Below are positions 49,461 through 58,308 of a DNA stretch of 64,000 nucleotides, one piece after another. Below the pieces are notes generated by a model. It was not told where the DNA came from. It worked only from the letters and a program-made list of their open reading frames with translations, and ran no database searches. The stretch is from Natronospirillum sp965602035 (GTDB lineage: Bacteria; Pseudomonadota; Gammaproteobacteria; Pseudomonadales; Natronospirillaceae): the NCBI GenBank assembly GCA_965602035.1, contig OZ271919.1, forward strand, positions 620,001 through 684,000, given 5' to 3'. Each line of letters begins with the position of its first letter. Positions within the stretch are counted from its first letter, which is position 1. The position numbers and the translations under genes were made by a program.

Positions 49461-51968
49461 ATGGCACAGGGCACCAGTACGGGCAGTTGGTATCCGTTGT
49501 GGCACGGGTCTCGGGGAGTAGTGCTGTCGCTGCTGCTGTGGGCCGTGTTGTCCGCGTCGGTCTGGGGGCAGGCCTCAGACAGCGCGGGCAACGACGCACC
49601 CACGGACATGCGTGTTCTGGTGGATATTTCCGCGAGTATGCGCGACAGCGATCCGAATAATCTTCGGGTATCGGCAGCGCACCTGTTGATAGAACTGCTG
49701 CCACAGGACAGTACAGCAGGTCTCTGGACGTTCGGTCGGCTGGTGAACATGCTGATCCCGCATGATCCTGTGAACGAGAGCTGGCGTCAGCAGGCGCGCC
49801 AACTGGCTGCTCAGATCGGATCACCCGGACAGTACACCAATATCGCCGGTGCCTTCGATACGGCCAGTTTTGATTTCGACTGGAGCACGGGTGACAACCC
49901 GAAAACCTTTGTCCTGCTCAGTGACGGGCGTGTGTCCATGCCCCCGAATGATGCGGCGAGTACGGCGCAGCGCGAACGCATTCTGGCCGATCTGATCCCC
50001 CGGCTGATTGAACACAACGCGACTGTCTATACCATCGGGCTGTCCGATGAGGTTGATCAGACGCTCATGGAGCAGCTTGCGGTGCGCACCGGTGGCTCCT
50101 TCTATACGGCTGACAGGGCGGAATCCCTGCTGGGGGCTTTTCTTGACATTCTGAACATGTCCGTGGGCAGCCAGCAGGAAGTGCCGCTGCTCGAGAATCA
50201 GACATTCACCATCGATGATACGGTCAATGAGTTCACGGCCGTGCTGTTCAGTGATGACCTGTCCGAAGTGCGGCTGCAGGATCCGTCAGGCAACGAGTGG
50301 GCACCCGACGACGGCGCAGACGGCGTCAACTGGCAGGTGGATGATGCCTACCGGCTGGTCACGGTAACCGACCCGGAGCCGGGAGAATGGCAGTTTACCG
50401 GCAACCTGGCTGACAGTTCCCGGATCAATGTGCTGTCTGACCTGTCCCTGCAGGTTGAACCGCTGCCACTGCAGGCAGAGCCAGGCCAGCGTCTGCCGTT
50501 GCGGGCGCTGCTGAATACCCGCGACGGTCAGGTTACCGATACCGGGTTTCTCGATGTGGTGTCTGTTGAAGCCAGTGTGGGTATGCAGGGTGCCGATCCG
50601 GGTGACACGCTCAGGCTGACACGAAATGGTGACCTGTTTACGGCGGATGCCTCGCTGCCTGACGCCACCGGTCGCGTGCGCGTGTCGGTTCAGGCCTCGA
50701 CGGGTACCTTCAATCGCCAGCGGGTTTTCACGGTAAACATTCCTGAACCGGTGACGCTGGAAGTGGTGCCGGGTGAAAACGAGTATGAACTGCGTGCGTT
50801 CCTTAATCTGCCTGCTTCAGACCGCTCAGACGTTCGCCTGATCGCCGATATCACCGGACCGGATGGCTCTGAACAACTGGCCGAATTCGAGCCCGGTCAG
50901 GGTAACCGCTGGTCCATGCAACTGACACCTTTTGCCGGCGATGGTACCTATCGCGTGCAGGTCGATGCGCGCCTGTCCGGCGGTACTCAGCCGCTGGGTG
51001 CCACCCGTATCGAGCCGGTTCAGGTCACCTTCCCGGGTACTGCCGGTCCGCCGGAAATGCCGGAACCGGCGCCCGAGCCGCAACCGGAACCAGAGCCAGA
51101 ACCACAGCCGCAACCTGAACCTGAACCGGCGCTGGAACCCTGGCCGGTGGAAGAGTTTGAAGCCGCCCAGGCACCCCAGGCAGAGCCACCGTCTGAACAG
51201 GCGCCCGAGCTCGAGCCCATGACAGAGCCTGCAACCCCCTGGTGGTGGTACGCCCTGGCCGCAGGCGGCGGCGTCGCCCTGGTGTTGCTCGGCTACGCGC
51301 TTTACCGGATGCGTCGCTCGCGTCGTGATCAGGACGCCGGCAGCCAGCAGAATGCAGATCCGGCGGACATCGCATCGAACGCCAGACCGGAGGCGGCCGC
51401 CGCCGGTGCCGGCGCGGCCGCTGCAACGGCGGCGACCTCTCCGGCAGCGCCTGACACTGCGACGACGGATGATGCAACGGCGGGGAATGCGCCCGACGAA
51501 GATATCCCGACCGTCAGCGATGAAGTTACTGAGGATGATGAGTTCTCGGTATTCGATGATGATTTTGATCTTGATTCGTTCGGTTTCGATGAGGAGACAA
51601 CGCCGTCATCCGACCCATCGGATGAAAGCACCGACGGCGCCCCGGAGGGTGCACCCGACGGCACCGACGAGCCCGGTCCGGTGGCCACGGAGGAAACTGA
51701 CGAGGCTGACGGTGCTGAGCCGGCGTCCGACCAGCCAGCCGATGACGAACGACGGGAACTGCCTGATGAGTCGGTGGGTGACGATCTGACCGGGTTGGAC
51801 GATGATGCTATGGGCGACGTAGATGATGGTCCGCTCGAAGGCGATGACCCGGCCGATGAGGAGGATCCGTTCGCCGATGAAGAGTTCGACCTGAGCGATG
51901 AGGAGATCGACCGGATGCTGGATGACGATCTGCTGAGCGGCGACGATGACGACACGGAACGTCAGTAA
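49461..51968 (+). CDS. membrane-anchored von Willebrand factor A domain protein with acidic C-terminal tail
   Basis: About 835 residues. An N-terminal hydrophobic segment (about 16-37) works as a signal. The VWA domain follows (about 45-235), with the metal-binding MIDAS: LVDISASM (D-x-S-x-S), Thr in YTNIAG and Asp in LLSDG. A long beta-rich middle (about 240-525) resembles Ig-like repeats, then a Pro-Glu-rich stretch (about 533-560), a transmembrane segment (about 590-612, WWWYALAAGGGVALVLLGYAL) with RRSRR at its inner edge, and a highly Asp/Glu-rich cytoplasmic tail (about 673-833). GTG 49452 is an alternative start. It is the last gene of the operon. Function is unknown. Confidence 0.78.
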   Translation: MAQGTSTGSWYPLWHGSRGVVLSLLLWAVLSASVWGQASDSAGNDAPTDMRVLVDISASMRDSDPNNLRVSAAHLLIELLPQDSTAGLWTFGRLVNMLIPHDPVNESWRQQARQLAAQIGSPGQYTNIAGAFDTASFDFDWSTGDNPKTFVLLSDGRVSMPPNDAASTAQRERILADLIPRLIEHNATVYTIGLSDEVDQTLMEQLAVRTGGSFYTADRAESLLGAFLDILNMSVGSQQEVPLLENQTFTIDDTVNEFTAVLFSDDLSEVRLQDPSGNEWAPDDGADGVNWQVDDAYRLVTVTDPEPGEWQFTGNLADSSRINVLSDLSLQVEPLPLQAEPGQRLPLRALLNTRDGQVTDTGFLDVVSVEASVGMQGADPGDTLRLTRNGDLFTADASLPDATGRVRVSVQASTGTFNRQRVFTVNIPEPVTLEVVPGENEYELRAFLNLPASDRSDVRLIADITGPDGSEQLAEFEPGQGNRWSMQLTPFAGDGTYRVQVDARLSGGTQPLGATRIEPVQVTFPGTAGPPEMPEPAPEPQPEPEPEPQPQPEPEPALEPWPVEEFEAAQAPQAEPPSEQAPELEPMTEPATPWWWYALAAGGGVALVLLGYALYRMRRSRRDQDAGSQQNADPADIASNARPEAAAAGAGAAAATAATSPAAPDTATTDDATAGNAPDEDIPTVSDEVTEDDEFSVFDDDFDLDSFGFDEETTPSSDPSDESTDGAPEGAPDGTDEPGPVATEETDEADGAEPASDQPADDERRELPDESVGDDLTGLDDDAMGDVDDGPLEGDDPADEEDPFADEEFDLSDEEIDRMLDDDLLSGDDDDTERQ

Positions 51969-52115
51969 TCCGCACGGTTGAGATCGTATCCCTGACTTTT
52001 CCGATCAAAACCACGTGGTCGGCTTCCCAGCGGATGTTGCCCGGACTACACTGAGCGCGTATCCGGTGCCTGTGTTTGACGAAGCCCGCTGAGGGTGCGA
52101 GCGTGTCACCGGACC

Positions 52116-52121
52116 TATAAT
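52116..52121 (+). promoter_or_regulatory. perfect -10 box upstream of fadD
   Basis: TATAAT at 52116-52121, 43 bases before the fadD ATG. No convincing -35 box is found at 15-19 bases upstream; a TTGACG lies 34 bases away, too far for a single promoter. An activator may be required. Confidence 0.4.
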
Positions 52122-52163
52122 AACAAGACGGTGCCGGTGCACCGTCCCGGGCAGGAGCGCACA

Positions 52164-53822
52164 ATGACCGTACAGCAACCGACCATTGCCTACCCCAAGG
52201 GCATGAAGAGCAGTATTGACCCTGAGCAGCACCAGTCAGTACCTGAACTGTTCGCACATAGCGTAAGTCAGTTCGGACGCAATCCGGCATTCAGTTGTAT
52301 GGGGCAGACACTGACCTACGACGAGCTTGACCAGCTCAGCCTTCGCTTCGCCACCTACCTGCAGAACCACACCGGCCTTAAACCGGGTGACCGGATTGCT
52401 GTCCAACTGCCGAACATCCTGCAGTACCCCGTGGTAGTCTTCGGCGCCATGCGTGCCGGCCTGATCGTGGTCAATACCAATCCGCTCTACACCGAGCGGG
52501 AAATGGAGCACCAGTTCAACGATTCAGGGGCCCGGTTGCTGGTGGTCTATGCCGGCATGGCCGACAAGGCCGTTCGGGTCAAAGACCGCACGCCGATTGA
52601 ATCGATCATCTGTACGGAAATTGCCGACCTGCACCCGCCGCTGAAACGCGTGCTGGTCAACACCATTGTCCGGCGTGTGAAGAAAATGGTGCCGGATTTC
52701 GATCGCAGTCAGGTGTTGTCGCTGCGCGATGCCCTGAAACAGGGCGAAACCGGGACATTCGAACCGGTCAATCAGTCGCTGGACGATACCGCGGTATTGC
52801 AGTACACCGGTGGTACAACCGGTGTCGCCAAGGGTGCGGAGCTGACGCACCGCAATCTCGTGGCCAACATGCTGCAGTGCTTTGAATTCTTCAATCTGAC
52901 ACTGAAGCCGGGAGAAGAGACCTTCATTGCGCCGCTGCCGCTGTATCATATATACGCGTTCACCGTGCACTGCCTGGTGATCATGGAAACCGGTAACCAC
53001 AATGTGTTGATACCGAACCCGCGCGATATTCCAGGCTTCGTCAAGGAACTCGGGAAGTGGCAGTTCAGCGGGTTTGCCGGGCTGAATACGCTCTTTGTCG
53101 CGCTGATGAACAACCCGGATTTTCCCTCGCTGGATTTCAGCCGGCTCAAACTGACCATTTCCGGCGGCATGGCGCTCACCCGTGATGCCGCTGAACGCTG
53201 GGAAAAAATCACCGGATGCGCGATCAGCGAGGGGTATGGCCTTACCGAAACGTCGCCGGTTGTATCATTCAACCCGCCGGGCGCCGCGCGCCTGGGCACG
53301 ATCGGCATACCGGCGCCAAGTACCGACGTGAAAGTCATAGACGAGCAGGGCAATGCGCTGCCGTTTGGCGAAGCCGGTGAGCTCTGTGTGCGCGGGCCGC
53401 AGGTTATGCGTGGCTACTGGAAACGTCCGGAAGACACCGCGCAGTCGCTGTCCGAGGATGGCTGGTTCCGCACGGGCGACATGGCCGTCATCGAAGAAGA
53501 CGGCTATATGCGCATCGTGGACCGGAAGAAAGACATGGTCATCGTGTCCGGTTTCAACGTGTATCCGAATGAAGTCGAAAACGTACTTGTTCAGCACGAG
53601 GCCGTCGTTGAAGCGGCGGTTATCGGCGTGCCGGATGACAAGACAGGAGAGGCCGTCAAGGCTTTTGTGGTGACTTCCCGGGACGTGTCGGATGAGGAAC
53701 TCATCGAGCACTGTCGCAAGGATCTGACGTCGTACAAGGTACCACGCCAGATAGAGCGCCGGGATGAGCTGCCGAAGACGCCGGTGGGTAAAGTCCTGCG
53801 ACGCGAACTCCGCTCCAATTGA
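52164..53822 (+). CDS. fadD: long-chain-fatty-acid--CoA ligase
   Basis: A 552-residue AMP-forming synthetase that activates long-chain fatty acids for beta-oxidation at the inner membrane. The AMP-binding motif is YTGGTTGVAKGAELTHRNL; GYGLTETSPVVSFNP and WFRTGDMAVIEEDGYMRIVDRKKDMVIVSGFNVYPNEVE (fatty acyl signature) follow, and the C-terminal lysine lies in PKTPVGKVLRREL. Length and order fit FadD. ATG 52164 has AGGAGCGCAC upstream; the longer frame lacks a site. It precedes hrpA on the same strand by 90 bases. Confidence 0.94.
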   Translation: MTVQQPTIAYPKGMKSSIDPEQHQSVPELFAHSVSQFGRNPAFSCMGQTLTYDELDQLSLRFATYLQNHTGLKPGDRIAVQLPNILQYPVVVFGAMRAGLIVVNTNPLYTEREMEHQFNDSGARLLVVYAGMADKAVRVKDRTPIESIICTEIADLHPPLKRVLVNTIVRRVKKMVPDFDRSQVLSLRDALKQGETGTFEPVNQSLDDTAVLQYTGGTTGVAKGAELTHRNLVANMLQCFEFFNLTLKPGEETFIAPLPLYHIYAFTVHCLVIMETGNHNVLIPNPRDIPGFVKELGKWQFSGFAGLNTLFVALMNNPDFPSLDFSRLKLTISGGMALTRDAAERWEKITGCAISEGYGLTETSPVVSFNPPGAARLGTIGIPAPSTDVKVIDEQGNALPFGEAGELCVRGPQVMRGYWKRPEDTAQSLSEDGWFRTGDMAVIEEDGYMRIVDRKKDMVIVSGFNVYPNEVENVLVQHEAVVEAAVIGVPDDKTGEAVKAFVVTSRDVSDEELIEHCRKDLTSYKVPRQIERRDELPKTPVGKVLRRELRSN

Positions 53823-53899
53823 AGTTTTAAGCGGGGATCGTCTGCCCAACGATAGTGATGCAGGTATTGACGGGGGATGCAGCGGGAGAGTGCGTCCCC

Positions 53900-53905
53900 T
53901 ATAAT
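53900..53905 (+). promoter_or_regulatory. TATAAT immediately upstream of hrpA
   Basis: TATAATGCCCGCC precedes the ATG at 53913 by only a few bases. If it is a -10 box, transcription would begin near the start codon and give an almost leaderless mRNA. No good -35 lies 16-18 bases upstream (a TTGACG is 27 bases away), so it may be coincidental. Confidence 0.3.
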
Positions 53906-53912
53906 GCCCGCC

Positions 53913-56900
53913 ATGACCAATCAGACCCTCGCGCCACCGCAGCCGGTGGCTATCAATGCCGATCTGCCGGTAGGGCAGGAGGCCGACCGAATTCAGTCCG
54001 CGCTCGAGCAACATCAGGTCATCATCGTTGCCGGTGAGACGGGCTCGGGCAAAACCACTCAGTTACCCAAGATATGCCTGAATGCCGGGCGCGGCCGTGA
54101 TGGCCTGATTGGTCACACCCAGCCTCGTCGGCTGGCTGCCCGCTCCGTGGCGAGTCGTATTGCGGAAGAGCTGAACGAGCCACTGGGCCAGCGGGTTGGT
54201 TATCAGGTGCGCTTTACCGAGGTCAGAGGCGAGGCATTGCAGGTCAAGCTCATGACCGACGGCATTCTGCTCGCCGAAACCCGGCATGACCGCGATCTCA
54301 AACGCTACGACACGATAATTATCGATGAGGCGCATGAACGCTCTCTCAACATCGACTTTCTGCTCGGGTATCTGAAACGGTTGTTGCCACGCCGGCCCGA
54401 CCTGAAGGTGATCATTACCTCTGCAACCATTGACGTCGACCGGTTTTCCCGGCATTTCAACGATGCGCCGGTGTTCGAGGTGTCCGGACGGACCTGGCCG
54501 GTTGAGGTCCTGTACCGCCCACCCATCGAACATGAAGACTACGCCGCCGGCGGCCCTGAGGCCATAGTGGCAGCAGTGGAAGAGATCCAGGCGTTGGAAA
54601 AAGCCGATGAAACGCCGTCACGCGGTGGCGACGTGCTGGTGTTTCTGCCCGGCGAGCGCGAAATTCGTGAGGCGGCACACGCGCTACGCGATGCTGCCGT
54701 GCCGCATCTTGATGTGCTCCCGCTGTATGCCCGGCTGAGCAGCGGAGACCAGCAGCGGATTTTCCGGCCGGGAGGCGGCGCGAGGCGGGTGATCCTGGCG
54801 ACAAATGTGGCCGAAACCTCTATCACCGTGCCGGGAATTCATTACGTCATCGACACCGGTGTGGCGCGCATCAGCCGGTACTCGCCACGCTCCAAGGTGC
54901 AGCGGTTACCGGTGGAGGCAATCTCACAGGCATCGGCCAATCAGCGTGCCGGCCGCTGCGGCCGAATTGCGCCCGGCGTCTGTATCCGGCTCTACAGCGA
55001 AGACGATTTCGCGCAGCGCCCGGAGTTCACCGACGCGGAGATTCTGCGTACGAACCTGGCGTCGGTCATTTTGCAGATGCTGACGCTCAGACTCGGCCGG
55101 ATCGACCGGTTTCCCTTTATCGACCCGCCGGACAATCGGCAGATCCGTGACGGGTACAACCTCCTGTTTGAACTCGAAGCCGTCGATGGCCAGCGGCAGT
55201 TGACGCGGCTCGGGCGCCGGCTTGCCCATCTGCCTGTGGATCCGCGCCTGGGTCGCATGCTGCTCGAAGCACACCATCAGGGCAGTCTGGAAGAAGCGTT
55301 GATTGCCGTCGCTTTTCTGGCCATTCAGGATCCGCGCGAACGGCCACGGGACAAACAGGCGCAGGCTCAGCAGAAGCATGCGCAGGATAATGACCCGACG
55401 TCGGATTTCGCGACGGTGGTGCATCTATGGCAGCGGTTCGAAGAGCAGCGCCAGGCGCTGGGAAGCAGTGCACTCAAAACCTGGTGCAAGCATCAGTACC
55501 TGAACTTCATGCGCATGCGGGAATGGCGGGAAGTCCACCGCCAACTGCGGTTGATGTGCCGGGAACTGAAACTGCGTTTCAATACGGAACCTGCCGGCTA
55601 CGATGCCCTGCATCGGGCCCTCCTGTCGGGTCTGTTGAGCCAGATTGCCCAGTTGAAGGAGGGCAAGGAATACACCGCAGCACGGGGCAGAAAGGCTGTG
55701 CTGTTTCCGGGCTCACCGGTGTACAAAAAGCCGCCCAAATGGATTGTCGCGGCGGAACTGGTGGAGACCACACAGCTATACGCCCGAATGGCGGCGCGTA
55801 TAGACCCGGCCTGGTGCGAGCCGTTGGCCGGTCACCTCGTAAAGCGCCAGTACCATGAGCCGCATTTCTCGGCCAAACGAGCCCAGGTTCTGGCCTGGGA
55901 ACAGGTGACGCTGTTCGGTCTGGTGATCGTCGGGAAAAGACGGGCCAATTACGGCCGCATTAATCCGGCAGAAGCCCGTGAGATCTTCATCCGCCAGGGA
56001 CTGGTCGAGGGCAATTACCGTACCGATGCACGTTTTTTTGCCCATAATCAGGCGTTGCTGGACGAGGTGGAGTCGGCAGAAGACAAAGTCCGCCGCCGTG
56101 ACCTCAAGGTAGACGACGAAACCCTGTTCCAGTTCTACGATGCGCGGTTACCCGACGATATCGTGAATGGCTCGGGCTTTGAGGCCTGGCGCCGCCGAGC
56201 GGAAGCCGACAACCCGGATGTGCTACTGTTTGACCGTTCCGTGGTCTGGCAGCAGGAACCGGAGAACATCGCGAACGCGTATCCCGATGAATTCCGGGTG
56301 AACGGACTGGAAGTGCCTCTGGACTATCAGTTCAGCCCGGGCCGTGAGTCGGACGGTGTTACTGCGGTGGTACCACTGGCAGCGCTCGGGCAGATAACCG
56401 CAGAACGGGTGGATTGGCTGGTGCCCGGACTGGTCGAGGAAAAGGCCATTGCGCTGGTCCGCGCGTTGCCCAAGCGACTGCGCCGTCAACTGGTGCCGGT
56501 TCCGGATACGGTGCGTGCGGCTCTGGCGGGTCTTGAGCCGGACGACAGCGCCGGACTCAGAGAAGCGCTGGCCCAGCGCTTGTTCCGGCTCAAGGGCGTG
56601 CGCATTCAACCCGATGACTGGCGTGACGAGGGCCTGGATCCGCATCTGCGTCTGAATATTCGGGTGGTGGATGAAAACGGCGATGTATTGCGTGAAGGGC
56701 GGGATCTGGATCAACTGCGTCAGGAACTGTCAGACGTAGCGGTGCGGCCGGTCGCCCATGAATCCGACGCCCTGGAGCAGGAGGGCCTCACCGCCTGGAC
56801 CTTTGGCGATCTGCCATTACAGCATCCGGTCAAACAGGCCGGTATGACCGTGACCACTTCGCCGGCACTGACAGACGAGGGTGATTCGGTGGCGATTCGT

Positions 56901-57656
56901 CTGTACTTCGATGCCGATTGGGCCGCGCTGCTGCACCGGCAGGGCGTGGCGCGCCTCGGCCGGCTGTGCCTGGCAGACCGCCGGAAATGGCTGCTTGAGC
57001 AGCTTCCGCACCGGAAGGAAAACGGCCTGCTGTTTGCCCCGACGGGACAGTTGCGCGACCTCGATGAGGACCTGCTGCAAACGGTGTTTCTGGATGGCCT
57101 CTGCGACCCGGAGCAGTCGGAGGACGCAGGGCCGCGAACAGAGTCCGATTTTCAGGAACGACTCGAGGCACTGAGAGGTGACCTGTTGCACAGAGCCGAA
57201 GCCATCGATAGCGACCTGCATGAGATCCTGACGCGCCGTCACCGGATCAACAAACGGCTCAAGGGAAAAGTCAGCTTCGCGCTCGCCTTTATCTATTCGG
57301 ATGTACAGGCCCAGCTTGATCGCCTGGTGTATCCCGGTTTCATGCACCGTACGCCCGCGCGCTGGCGTGGTGAACTGGTGCGGTACCTCGATGGCATCCT
57401 GATGCGACTGGACCGCAGCGGCGGTGTTCCGGCCCGTGAACCGATGCTGGTGGACGAGCTGGCGGAGTACTGGCAGCGTTACAGCAGCAAGGCAGAGCGC
57501 CTGCGGTCGGAAAACCGGCACAGCGTCGCGCTGGAGGACTTCCGGTGGCTGCTGGAGGAATACCGGATCTCGCTGTTTGCGCAACCGCTCGGCACCCGTG
57601 AGCGGGTTTCCGCAAAACGTCTCGAGCGTCAGTGGGAAGAACTGCGTTACCTGTAA
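53913..57656 (+). CDS. hrpA: ATP-dependent RNA helicase HrpA
   Basis: A 1247-residue DEAH-box helicase that rescues stalled or collided ribosomes and remodels mRNA. Walker A GETGSGKTT is near residue 40, DEAH near 138, SATI motif III, the helicase C domain with TNVAETSITVPGI and QRAGRCGR, then HA2 and OB domains and the large C-terminal HrpA domain (about 560-1247). The start is ATG 53913; an ATG three codons upstream (53904) and another at 53877 are in frame but precede no conserved sequence. It ends six bases from the convergent LysE gene. Confidence 0.95.
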   Translation: MTNQTLAPPQPVAINADLPVGQEADRIQSALEQHQVIIVAGETGSGKTTQLPKICLNAGRGRDGLIGHTQPRRLAARSVASRIAEELNEPLGQRVGYQVRFTEVRGEALQVKLMTDGILLAETRHDRDLKRYDTIIIDEAHERSLNIDFLLGYLKRLLPRRPDLKVIITSATIDVDRFSRHFNDAPVFEVSGRTWPVEVLYRPPIEHEDYAAGGPEAIVAAVEEIQALEKADETPSRGGDVLVFLPGEREIREAAHALRDAAVPHLDVLPLYARLSSGDQQRIFRPGGGARRVILATNVAETSITVPGIHYVIDTGVARISRYSPRSKVQRLPVEAISQASANQRAGRCGRIAPGVCIRLYSEDDFAQRPEFTDAEILRTNLASVILQMLTLRLGRIDRFPFIDPPDNRQIRDGYNLLFELEAVDGQRQLTRLGRRLAHLPVDPRLGRMLLEAHHQGSLEEALIAVAFLAIQDPRERPRDKQAQAQQKHAQDNDPTSDFATVVHLWQRFEEQRQALGSSALKTWCKHQYLNFMRMREWREVHRQLRLMCRELKLRFNTEPAGYDALHRALLSGLLSQIAQLKEGKEYTAARGRKAVLFPGSPVYKKPPKWIVAAELVETTQLYARMAARIDPAWCEPLAGHLVKRQYHEPHFSAKRAQVLAWEQVTLFGLVIVGKRRANYGRINPAEAREIFIRQGLVEGNYRTDARFFAHNQALLDEVESAEDKVRRRDLKVDDETLFQFYDARLPDDIVNGSGFEAWRRRAEADNPDVLLFDRSVVWQQEPENIANAYPDEFRVNGLEVPLDYQFSPGRESDGVTAVVPLAALGQITAERVDWLVPGLVEEKAIALVRALPKRLRRQLVPVPDTVRAALAGLEPDDSAGLREALAQRLFRLKGVRIQPDDWRDEGLDPHLRLNIRVVDENGDVLREGRDLDQLRQELSDVAVRPVAHESDALEQEGLTAWTFGDLPLQHPVKQAGMTVTTSPALTDEGDSVAIRLYFDADWAALLHRQGVARLGRLCLADRRKWLLEQLPHRKENGLLFAPTGQLRDLDEDLLQTVFLDGLCDPEQSEDAGPRTESDFQERLEALRGDLLHRAEAIDSDLHEILTRRHRINKRLKGKVSFALAFIYSDVQAQLDRLVYPGFMHRTPARWRGELVRYLDGILMRLDRSGGVPAREPMLVDELAEYWQRYSSKAERLRSENRHSVALEDFRWLLEEYRISLFAQPLGTRERVSAKRLERQWEELRYL

Positions 57657-57662
57657 CGCTGT

Positions 57663-58298
57663 TCAGACGGTCGCAAACTGGTCGATCAGTGCCGGCAGGG
57701 TCTCGGTGAGTGCAATCAGTCCCAGAATGATCAGCGCTGTCCCGAGCGCACCGTCCATGGGCCGCCGGGATCGCTGCAGTAACTGTGCGAGGCGGCCGTG
57801 TGTGACACCGATGACCACCAGCGTGTACCAGCTTCCGTCTATAATGAAGGGCACCAGGGCAAGCGGCAGCGGGTCATCAATGGCGGCCACGAATGGACTG
57901 AAAACGGCGGTGAAGAACAGCCAGATCTTGGGGTTGAACAGGCCGATGATCAGACCCTGAAACCATCGGGCGGCGGTATCGTCCTGGCCGTCGGCATTGG
58001 CTGTCGATCCGCCCAGCGCGGCCTGCAGCATGCGTCCACCGAGATACAGTAGCCACAATTGCCCCAGCAGGGAAACGCTCCAGAATATCGCGCCCCCCGA
58101 TGCACGGGCGCCGGTATAGAACACCACGGATAACAACGCATAAAAGCCAATGGCGGCAGCGTGCCCCCAGGCGGCGAGGAGCCCTTCGCGCAATCCGGAC
58201 CGCAGTGCGATGCGCAGAATGACGGCCAGACTCGGACCTGGGCTGGCAGCGCCGAGAAAACAGATGCCGAGCAGAGACAGCCAGAGGGTCAGTGTCAT
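57663..58298 (-). CDS. LysE/RhtB family amino-acid exporter
   Basis: A 211-residue membrane protein with about six segments. The N-terminal SLLGICFLGAASPGPSLAVILRIALRSGLREGLLAAWGHA is diagnostic of the RhtB/LysE superfamily (PGPS motif), and GLIIGLFNPKIWLFFTAVFSPF, with the NPK motif, lies in the middle. The exported substrate (homoserine, threonine, lysine or another) cannot be told. It starts ten bases after the rapA stop, so it is likely cotranscribed with rapA. Confidence 0.88.
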   Translation of the reverse strand: MTLTLWLSLLGICFLGAASPGPSLAVILRIALRSGLREGLLAAWGHAAAIGFYALLSVVFYTGARASGGAIFWSVSLLGQLWLLYLGGRMLQAALGGSTANADGQDDTAARWFQGLIIGLFNPKIWLFFTAVFSPFVAAIDDPLPLALVPFIIDGSWYTLVVIGVTHGRLAQLLQRSRRPMDGALGTALIILGLIALTETLPALIDQFATV

Positions 58299-58308
58299 AC
58301 CAATCCGC

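Noticed and set aside
51061..51140. Pro-Glu repeat in the VWA gene as a DNA-level repeat element
   Set aside because: It is an in-frame low-complexity protein linker using varied codons, not a separate repeat element.
52076..52081. TTGACG as the -35 box of fadD
   Set aside because: It is 34 bases from the TATAAT box, about twice the allowed spacing.
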